Shown here: positions 1 to 4,374 of the stretch, piece by piece
Position numbering within the stretch: position 1 is the stretch's first letter
Layout: every line of letters starts with the position of its first letter
Source of the DNA: JAHJQQ01 sp964458835
GTDB lineage: Bacteria > Pseudomonadota > Gammaproteobacteria > Thiohalobacterales > Thiohalobacteraceae
Assembly: GCA_964458835.1 (NCBI GenBank)
Contig: CAYWKV010000125.1
Span: forward strand, 1-9,127
Length of the DNA: 9,127 bases
Direction of reading: 5' to 3'
Translations under genes and position numbers: made by a program
The notes under the pieces: generated by a model
The model's input: the letters and a program-made list of their open reading frames with translations, nothing else
What the model was told of the DNA's origin: nothing
Databases searched by the model: none

Positions 1-234
1 GGCCCGTTCCCAGCTGCCGTCGCCGCGCCACAGCAGCCGCGGTGGCGCCCGCCGCCAACGGCGCCAGGCCGCGCCGGCGCTCGCCGCGGCGACGAGCAAC
101 AGCGCCACGCCCGGCCACCGCGGCAGCAGGGGTGTGGACAGCATCGCGGTGGCATGCACTGCGATCAGCCACAGGCGCAGGCTGCGGGAGGGCCGCAGCT
201 CAAGGCGCAACGGCGCTTCGAATGCGTCGGACAA
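1..234 (-). CDS. ygfX: YgfX-family membrane protein, N-terminal part (runs off the window)
   Basis: Only the first 78 codons are present; the gene continues past position 1. Translation from a TTG codon at 234 starts LSDAFEAPLRLELRPSRSLR. Two hydrophobic segments follow, at about residues 19-36 and 40-57. Next comes a basic stretch (WRRWRR) and a LLWRGDGSW segment. This is the layout of YgfX (CptA): two N-terminal membrane helices, then a cytoplasmic domain opening with an RLRWQG-like segment. The TTG start is chosen because a GGAGG lies 9 bases upstream and no ATG or GTG fits the frame. The gene overlaps the end of sdhE by 35 bases in another frame, consistent with the sdhE-ygfX pair in E. 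coli. In E. coli YgfX has been reported as an inner-membrane toxin affecting FtsZ and MreB, but that role is debated. Family assignment rests on position plus topology, because sequence identity in this family is low. Confidence 0.72.
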   Translation of the reverse strand, partial: MSDAFEAPLRLELRPSRSLRLWLIAVHATAMLSTPLLPRWPGVALLLVAAASAGAAWRRWRRAPPRLLWRGDGSWERA

Positions 235-433
235 GGGTTGCGACCTCCGTGTCGCTGGGTATCTGCCGGCCGAGCAGCCATTCGAGCAGCACGGTGTCGG
301 GGTATTCGAGCAGTCGCAGCAGTAACGCCGCGGTCTGCGCATCCAGGCGCTCGCCCTGCGCGTCGAGGAACCGCTGCAGCAGCAGATCCAGCTCGCGCAT
401 GCCGCGCCGGCACTGCCAGCGCAGGCGGTTCAT
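200..433 (-). CDS. sdhE: SdhE, FAD assembly factor for succinate dehydrogenase
   Basis: This is a 77-residue protein of the SdhE/YgfY (Sdh5, DUF339) family, which promotes covalent attachment of FAD to the flavoprotein SdhA in the cytoplasm. It opens MNRLRWQCRRGMRELDLLLQ. This contains the family signature RGxxE (R10-G11-M12-R13-E14) and aligns closely with the E. coli HWACRRGMRELD segment. The rest matches the small helical bundle (LLRLLEYPDTVLLEWLLG; E. coli RLLECDDPDLFNWLMN). The ATG at 433 is chosen over the in-frame ATG at 574: the longer version would add 47 residues translated from a repeat element and has no counterpart in the family. No good Shine-Dalgarno is visible; the 14 bases between the start and the repeat arm are GGCGCGGCTTCCGG-like. 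The client enzyme is encoded just upstream on the same strand, and ygfX overlaps the 3' end. Confidence 0.95.
   Translation of the reverse strand: MNRLRWQCRRGMRELDLLLQRFLDAQGERLDAQTAALLLRLLEYPDTVLLEWLLGRQIPSDTEVATLVRRIRSAVAP
244..248 (-). promoter_or_regulatory. Ribosome binding site of ygfX
   Basis: The minus strand reads GGAGG here, 9 bases before the TTG at 234 and inside the sdhE coding region. It decides the ygfX start and implies independent ribosome loading rather than only read-over from sdhE. Confidence 0.6.
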
Positions 434-447
434 CCCGGAAGCCGCGC

Positions 448-579
448 CTGCCACGGAAGCACACGGAAGGTCCCGAAATGAAGCTGCGCCGCGCAGCTCC
501 GCCTCACTGCCTGACGGGTGAGGCGGGGTGTCGTATTGGTCATGTGATCGCCCGTGCTTTCCGTGTGTTTCCATGGCAG
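448..579. repeat. Inverted-repeat element between sdhB and sdhE
   Basis: The 23-base arms at 448-470 and 557-579 (the latter reverse-complemented) agree at 20 positions. The left arm carries two CACGGAA motifs (452-458 and 462-468) spaced 10 bases apart. Between the arms are two further hairpins. The first is AGCTGCGC-C-GCGCAGCT at 482-498. The second is CGCCTCAC (500-507) with GTGAGGCG (518-525) around a 10-base loop. The second hairpin contains CCTCACT (502-508), the complement of the AGTGAGG heptamer in the sdhA-sdhB element. It fills most of the 218-base spacer, and its left arm ends 14 bases before the sdhE start. No transposase or coding content is seen. It is probably a non-autonomous dispersed element; its function is unknown. 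Confidence 0.75.
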
Positions 580-629
580 ATGTGGTTCTTGGGTTTCAAG
601 GGCAGTGACCGGACGAGAGCTGCCTGTTC

Positions 630-652
630 ATGCCGGTGTCGCGCGACGGCAT
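630..652 (-). other. Hairpin at the end of sdhB
   Basis: ATGCCG (630-635) and CGGCAT (647-652) are inverted repeats around an 11-base loop, overlapping the last base of the sdhB stop codon. There is no T run on either side, so it is not a classical intrinsic terminator. It could stabilise an mRNA 3' end or be chance in GC-rich DNA. Confidence 0.3.
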
Positions 653-1353
653 CACATCGACCGTTTCAGCATCAGCTCCTTGATGCGGCCGATGGCGCGC
701 GCCGGGTTGAGTCCCTTGGGACAGTATTCGACGCAGTTCATGATGGTGTGGCAGCGGAACAGCTTGAACGGTCCCTCCAGATCGTCGAGCCGCTGGTCCG
801 TGGCCTGATCGCGGCTGTCGGTGAGGAAGCGCCACGACTGCAGCAGTGCGGCCGGCCCGAGAAACTTGTCGGGATTCCACCAGAACGACGGGCAGCTGGT
901 GGAGCAGCAGGCGCACAGGATGCACTCGTACAGGCCGTCCAGCCGGGCCCGCTCCGGCGGCGACTGCAGGCGCTCGACCTCGGGCTCCGGGTCAGCGTTG
1001 ATCAGGTACGGCCGGGCGGCGCGGTACTGGGCGTAGAACTGGCTCAGATCGACGATGAGATCGCGGATCACCGGCTGTCCCGGCAGCGGCCGCAGTTCGA
1101 TCGGCGTCTTCAGACCCGCCAGCGGCGTGATGCAGGCCAGCCCGTTGCGGCCGTTGATGTTCATGGCATCCGAACCGCACACGCCTTCCCCGCAGGAACG
1201 CCGGAAACTCAGGCTCTCGTCCTGCGCCTTCAGTTCGATCAACGCCTCGAGCAGCATCATGCCGGGCCGGACGCGGGCATCATCCAGCTCGTAGTCCCGC
1301 ATGTACGGCCGGCTGTCCCTGTCGGGATCGAAGCGGTAGATGGAGAATTTCAT
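652..1353 (-). CDS. sdhB: Succinate dehydrogenase iron-sulfur subunit
   Basis: This 233-residue protein (E. coli SdhB has 238) carries electrons from the SdhA flavin to quinone through three Fe-S clusters on the cytoplasmic face of complex II. The N-terminal ferredoxin domain has the [2Fe-2S] ligands C54, C59, D62 and C74 in RRSCGEGVCGSD...GLAC; the Asp in place of the third Cys is as in E. coli. The C-terminal domain has ECILCACCSTSCPSFWWNPD and CHTIMNCVEYCPKGLNP. By alignment C144, C147, C150 and C211 bind [4Fe-4S], while C154, C201 and C207 bind [3Fe-4S], each five residues earlier than in E. coli. The ATG at 1353 gives MKFSIYRFDPD, matching the family start. Its Shine-Dalgarno is weak (AGAGAG about 10 bases upstream), and the heptamer arm of the upstream repeat begins only 20 bases before the start. 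It is the last structural gene of sdhCDAB and is separated from sdhA by a 271-base insertion-like spacer. Confidence 0.98.
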   Translation of the reverse strand: MKFSIYRFDPDRDSRPYMRDYELDDARVRPGMMLLEALIELKAQDESLSFRRSCGEGVCGSDAMNINGRNGLACITPLAGLKTPIELRPLPGQPVIRDLIVDLSQFYAQYRAARPYLINADPEPEVERLQSPPERARLDGLYECILCACCSTSCPSFWWNPDKFLGPAALLQSWRFLTDSRDQATDQRLDDLEGPFKLFRCHTIMNCVEYCPKGLNPARAIGRIKELMLKRSM

Positions 1354-1373
1354 CGGTGGCGGTTCTCTCTGTG

Positions 1374-1620
1374 AGTGAGGAGTGAGGAGTGAGGAGGAAA
1401 ACCTATTTAGCCACGGAATCCACGGAACAACACGGAAAAATCATAGTATTGAAAATCCCACTCTCCCATGACGTCTGCGCAGTCCCAGCAGGCCGCCACC
1501 ACCGGTTGTCATGCCTCGTCACAGGGTCCTAAAGGGGTTTCGCAATAAATTTTTCCGTGTTGTTCCGTGGATTCCGTGGCCAATATCTTTTCCCTCCTCA
1601 CGCCTCACTCCTCACTCCTC
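1374..1620. repeat. Large inverted-repeat element between sdhA and sdhB
   Basis: Two perfect 32-base inverted arms lie at 1410-1441 and 1549-1580, each with three CACGGAA motifs (left: 1412-1418, 1421-1427, 1431-1437) spaced 9-10 bases. Outside them are heptamer arrays, also inverted. AGTGAGG occurs three times in tandem at 1374-1394. CCTCACT occurs at 1603-1609 and 1610-1616, with a one-mismatch copy at 1596-1602. Roughly 14 partly matching bases join array to arm. The centre (1442-1548, 107 bases) has no convincing gene. The element ends 4 bases before the sdhA stop codon and occupies nearly the whole spacer. In the sdh transcript the first arm would be purine-rich (GAGGAG-like) and the second CU-rich, folding into one long hairpin. 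It has the form of a MITE-like or REP-like dispersed element, but no transposase and no clear target-site duplication are visible. Confidence 0.85.
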
Positions 1621-1624
1621 GTTT

Positions 1625-3388
1625 CTAGTACACCCGCGGCCGCGGCGGGAAGCTGTCCACGCTCATGGGCTTCAGCCGCACGGGTTTGTAGTCGACGCGC
1701 CGGTCTTCCCGGTAGAACAGGCTGTGGCGCAGCCAGTGGACGTCGTCGCGCTCGGGGTAATCGACGCGCGAGTGCGCGCCGCGGCTTTCGCGGCGTTCCC
1801 GCGCCGAACACACCGTCGCCAGGGCGATGTCCATGAGATTCTCCAGCTCGAGGGCCTCGATACGCGCGGTGTTGAACACGCGACTGTGGTCGGCGATCAC
1901 CGCGTGCTGCAGGCGCTCCTGCAGCGCGAGCACCTGCTGCACGCCCTCGCCCAACACCGCTTCGTCGCGGTAGACGCCGCAGTAGCGCTCCATCGTCGCC
2001 TGCAGCTCGCGCCTGAGTCCGTCGACCGTCTCGCCGCCGCCGCGGCGGTCCCAGCGCGTCAGCCGTGCCATGGCGCGCTCGACGCCGGTCTCGTCCAGCG
2101 GGCGATGATAGCGGTTGGCGGCGAGGAGCTCGATGATATGGTTCGCGGCCGCGCGGCCGAACACCAGGATGTCCAGCAGCGAGTTGCCGCCCAGGCGGTT
2201 CGCACCGTGCACCGACACGCAGGCGCATTCCCCGGCGGCGTACAGGCCGACCACCGGCTCCTCCGGGCCGGTGTCCTCCGGTACGACCACCTGCCCGAAG
2301 CGGTTGGTGGGAATGCCGCCCATGGCGTAATGCGCCGTGGGATACACCGGGATCGGCGTGTCGGCCGGGTCGGTGTGCAGAAAGGTCATCACCATCTCGC
2401 GGATGCCGGGCAGGCGCTGTGCCACGATGTCCCGGCCGAGATGATCGACCTTGAGCAGGACGTGATCCTTGGCGGGTCCGCAGCCGCGGCCTTGGTGCAC
2501 CTCGGTGTAGATCGCACGGCTCACCACGTCGCGGCTGGCGAGATCCTTCGCCTTGGGCGCGTAGCGCTCCATGAAACGCTCGCCGAGACCGTTGACCAGA
2601 TAGCCGCCCTCGCCGCGCGCACCCTCCGTGATCAGCATGCCCTTGCCGGCGATGCCGGTCGGGTGGAACTGGAAGAACTCCATGTCCTGCAACGGGATTC
2701 CCGCGCGCAGCGCCATGGCCATACCGTCGCCGGTGTTGATCAGCGCGTTGGTGTTGGTGCGGAACAGCTGCCCCGCCCCCCCGGTGGCCAGCAGCGTGGT
2801 CTTGGCCTCGATCACCAGCGGTTCGCCACTGGCGATGTCCAGCACCAGCGCGCCCAGCACCGTGCCCTGGTCGTCGGCCAGCAGGTCGACGGCGAAGAAC
2901 TCGTCGAAGAAATGCGTGCGCGCGCGGATGTTCTGCTGATAGAGCGTCTGCAGGATGGCATGGCCGGTGCGGTCGGCGGCGGCGCAGGTCCGCACCGCCT
3001 GCTCGCCACCGAAGTCACGGCTCTGGCCGCCGAAGGCGCGCTGATAGATGCGGCCATTGTCCAGGCGCGAGAACGGCACACCCATGTGCTCGAGCTCGTA
3101 GACGATGCGCGGGGCGGCACGGCACATGTACTCGATGGCGTCCTGATCGCCCAGCCAGTCGCTGCCCTTGACGGTGTCGTACATGTGCCAGTGCCAGCTG
3201 TCGGGCAGTACATTGCCCAGCGCGGCGGTCACGCCACCCTGGGCCGCGACCGTGTGCGAGCGCGTCGGAAACACCTTCGACACCACGGCGACGTGCGCCT
3301 CGGCCTGCGCCAGCTGCAGCGCCGCACGCAGCCCGCCGCCGCCGGCGCCGATGATCAGGGTGTCGAACTTGCGTCTCTGGAGGGTCAT
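1625..3388 (-). CDS. sdhA: Succinate dehydrogenase flavoprotein subunit
   Basis: This 587-residue protein (E. coli 588) is the catalytic subunit of complex II. It oxidises succinate to fumarate in the TCA cycle, using covalently bound FAD. The N-terminal FAD-binding fold shows TLIIGAGGGGLRAAL (about residues 10-24). The flavin-linking histidine is H45 in SRSHTVAAQGG. Active-site residues line up with E. coli: H242 in FQFHPTGI, R286 in LASRDVVSR, and H353 in TAHYAMGG. GARGEGGYLVNGLGERFM (residues 256-273) is the conserved capping-domain segment. The C-terminus keeps RVDYPERDDVHWLRHSL and ends PRPRVY. The ATG at 3388 gives MTLQRRKFDTLIIGAG, the expected length ahead of the dinucleotide-binding motif. 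A GGAGG lies 10 bases upstream, inside a strong hairpin (see 3394-3410). It follows sdhD after a 127-base spacer. SdhE, encoded downstream, is its flavinylation partner. Confidence 0.98.
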   Translation of the reverse strand: MTLQRRKFDTLIIGAGGGGLRAALQLAQAEAHVAVVSKVFPTRSHTVAAQGGVTAALGNVLPDSWHWHMYDTVKGSDWLGDQDAIEYMCRAAPRIVYELEHMGVPFSRLDNGRIYQRAFGGQSRDFGGEQAVRTCAAADRTGHAILQTLYQQNIRARTHFFDEFFAVDLLADDQGTVLGALVLDIASGEPLVIEAKTTLLATGGAGQLFRTNTNALINTGDGMAMALRAGIPLQDMEFFQFHPTGIAGKGMLITEGARGEGGYLVNGLGERFMERYAPKAKDLASRDVVSRAIYTEVHQGRGCGPAKDHVLLKVDHLGRDIVAQRLPGIREMVMTFLHTDPADTPIPVYPTAHYAMGGIPTNRFGQVVVPEDTGPEEPVVGLYAAGECACVSVHGANRLGGNSLLDILVFGRAAANHIIELLAANRYHRPLDETGVERAMARLTRWDRRGGGETVDGLRRELQATMERYCGVYRDEAVLGEGVQQVLALQERLQHAVIADHSRVFNTARIEALELENLMDIALATVCSARERRESRGAHSRVDYPERDDVHWLRHSLFYREDRRVDYKPVRLKPMSVDSFPPRPRVY

Positions 3389-3393
3389 TGAAT

Positions 3394-3410
3394 GCCCCCC
3401 TCCGGGGGGC
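3394..3410 (-). promoter_or_regulatory. Hairpin enclosing the sdhA ribosome binding site
   Basis: On the minus strand this reads GCCCCCC-GGA-GGGGGGC: a 7-base-pair all-GC stem with a 3-base loop, ending 5 bases before the sdhA ATG. The only good Shine-Dalgarno, GGAGG (3399-3403), is formed by the loop plus the first two stem bases. If folded, the stem would limit ribosome access. Whether this regulates sdhA, or is simply tolerated, cannot be told from sequence. Confidence 0.6.
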
Positions 3411-3419
3411 AGTTACACG

Positions 3420-3511
3420 ATGCAAGGTGCAAGATGCAAAAATCCTTCCGCCCCGATGCAGACGGGAAAGCGGCTTTGATTGGGCCCTCGTCTCTTGTCT
3501 CCTGCATCTTG
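3420..3511. repeat. Heptamer-repeat inverted element between sdhD and sdhA
   Basis: Three tandem heptamers lie at 3420-3440: ATGCAAG, GTGCAAG and ATGCAAA. The right side holds an inverted match: CAAGATGCA (3430-3438) pairs perfectly with TGCATCTTG (3503-3511). The right side, read on the minus strand, also falls into 7-base blocks (ACAAGAT, GCAGGAG, ACAAGAG, ACGAGGG). It fills most of the 127-base spacer and has no gene. It is weaker and less symmetric than the sdhA-sdhB element, but has the same plan of heptamer arrays facing each other across a central segment. Confidence 0.55.
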
Positions 3512-3515
3512 TGCT

Positions 3516-3854
3516 TCACTTCAGCGCCAGGAACAGCACCCGCAGCATCCACAGCCCGCAGCCGGCCAGGGTCAGCGCCACCGCCGCGAACAGCGTCACC
3601 CGCAGACCGGTATGGCGCACGTAGTCCATGAGCACATCGCGTATCCCCACCCAGGCGTGGACGAGGATGGACAGCAGGAACAGACCGCTGGCGAGGTTGA
3701 CCAGCGGATCGGCGAGCCAGCGCTGCCAGTCCGCGAACCCGGGCGCGGGTGCGGCCAGCCAGCGGATCAGGACATAGGGCAGAAACACCGCCATGTAGGC
3801 GGCCGAGAAGCGCTGCAGCAGCCAGGCGCGCAGTCCGTGCGCCTGGCGGCTCAC
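3516..3854 (-). CDS. sdhD: Succinate dehydrogenase membrane anchor subunit SdhD
   Basis: This 112-residue protein with three hydrophobic segments (about residues 18-33, 50-71 and 84-108) anchors complex II in the inner membrane with SdhC and helps form the heme b and quinone sites. The signature SILVHAWVGIRDVLMDYV contains the expected heme ligand H66. D77-Y78 sit 11-12 residues later, as D82-Y83 do after H71 in E. coli. The start is GTG at 3854. Its last two bases and the next one form part of a GTGA that also holds the sdhC stop, a 4-base overlap typical of translational coupling, with GGAGG 5 bases upstream. A GTG one codon earlier (3857) is possible but leaves only a 2-base spacing. A longer open frame extends upstream through sdhC but is a shadow. 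Confidence 0.93.
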   Translation of the reverse strand: MSRQAHGLRAWLLQRFSAAYMAVFLPYVLIRWLAAPAPGFADWQRWLADPLVNLASGLFLLSILVHAWVGIRDVLMDYVRHTGLRVTLFAAVALTLAGCGLWMLRVLFLALK

Positions 3855-4231
3855 CACAGCCTCCACAGCAGCAACAGCGTCAGCGCGGGTGCGGCGAGAT
3901 TCACGGCCAGCGCCGAGCGGCGTGCGGCCGCACGGCTGCCGCCCCAGCCCACGTCGATGGCCATGAAGCGCAGGCCGGCCAGGTAATGGTGCAGCAGCGA
4001 CCAGGCGATGGCCGCCTGCAGCGCGCGCAGCCAGGGTGTCCGCAACAGGTGTGCGGCGTGTTCGAAACCGCCCGGACCCTGCAGCGACAGGTCCAGGAGG
4101 AAGGCCGCCAGCGGCAGGCACAGAAACAGCAGCACGCCCGCCACGCGGTGCGCGAACGAGGCCACGGCGCCGACGGGCATGCGTATGACGAAGAGGTTCA
4201 GGAATGTCGGCCGGGGCGCTGAAGAAGGCAT
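3851..4231 (-). CDS. sdhC: Succinate dehydrogenase cytochrome b556 subunit SdhC
   Basis: This 126-residue protein with three predicted membrane helices (about residues 22-46, 68-90 and 103-124) is the larger-numbered partner of SdhD in heme b and ubiquinone binding. The N-terminal signature RPTFLNLFVIRMPVGAVASFAHRVAG matches E. coli RPVNLDL...IRFPITAIASILHRVSG. S25 and R29 stand where E. coli has quinone-site S27 and R31. The heme ligand is H82 in LLHHYLAGLRFMAIDVG, aligned with E. coli H84. The nearby E. coli H91 is F89 here, so only one of the two histidines of that segment is kept. The ATG at 4231 gives the expected short N-terminus; its Shine-Dalgarno is weak (GCAGG, 6 bases upstream). 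It is the first gene of sdhCDAB-sdhE-ygfX, divergent from ygfZ. Confidence 0.95.
   Translation of the reverse strand: MPSSAPRPTFLNLFVIRMPVGAVASFAHRVAGVLLFLCLPLAAFLLDLSLQGPGGFEHAAHLLRTPWLRALQAAIAWSLLHHYLAGLRFMAIDVGWGGSRAAARRSALAVNLAAPALTLLLLWRLW
3860..3864 (-). promoter_or_regulatory. Ribosome binding site of sdhD
   Basis: The minus strand reads GGAGG within the last codons of sdhC, 5 bases before the GTG at 3854. It favours that start over the adjacent GTG at 3857. Confidence 0.6.
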
Positions 4232-4257
4232 ATCGGGCCTGCGGTTGTTTCGCCGTG

Positions 4258-4286
4258 TTTATAGCACCGCCGCGCGCGGCATTCCA
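4258..4286 (-). promoter_or_regulatory. Possible promoter of the sdh operon
   Basis: The minus strand has TATAAA at 4263-4258 as a -10-like box, giving a start point about 20 bases before the sdhC ATG. The sequence 17 bases upstream, TGGAAT (4286-4281), is a poor -35 match. The spacer contains the perfect 12-base palindrome GCCGCGCGCGGC (4269-4280), which could be an operator or simply GC-rich sequence. It is the best candidate in the divergent region, but weak. Confidence 0.35.
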
Positions 4287-4302
4287 CCTCACAGTCTGCT
4301 GG

Positions 4303-4329
4303 GGAGGATAGCGGCTGACACCATCCTCC
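4303..4329. other. Inverted repeat in the sdhC-ygfZ divergent region
   Basis: GGAGGAT (4303-4309) and ATCCTCC (4323-4329) face each other across 13 bases, centred near 4316. Half-sites about 20 bases apart, roughly two helical turns, could bind a dimeric regulator controlling either divergent gene, or form a hairpin in the ygfZ leader. No known operator consensus is recognised. Confidence 0.4.
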
Positions 4330-4374
4330 GGATTGACTACCATGGCCGGGCTTGGACACGGGGGTGCGGCGCAC

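Noticed and set aside
434..574. 47-residue N-terminal extension of SdhE from the ATG at 574
   Set aside because: The extension is translated repeat sequence, has no Shine-Dalgarno and no counterpart in SdhE proteins.
154..1374. 406-codon plus-strand open frame opposite sdhB and sdhE
   Set aside because: It crosses two real genes on the other strand and a repeat element, with no domain resemblance.
1440..1445. Internal promoter for sdhB (TATGAT on the minus strand)
   Set aside because: It is a good -10 match but with no -35 at the right distance, and it lies partly inside a repeat arm; too weak to call.
1468..1548. 26-codon plus-strand open frame exactly within the loop of the sdhA-sdhB element, ending where the right arm begins
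   Set aside because: No ribosome binding site, Gln/Ala/Ser/Thr-rich with no motif; a frame this short is expected by chance. It would merit another look if conserved in other copies of the element.
1374..1620. CRISPR array
   Set aside because: Repeats are 7 bases, tandem and mirrored, with no unique 30-40 base spacers and no cas genes.
1511..3391. 626-codon plus-strand open frame opposite sdhA
   Set aside because: It is antisense to an unambiguous SdhA with all catalytic residues; the translation is low-complexity, rich in R, A, H and V, and matches no family. A high-GC shadow frame.
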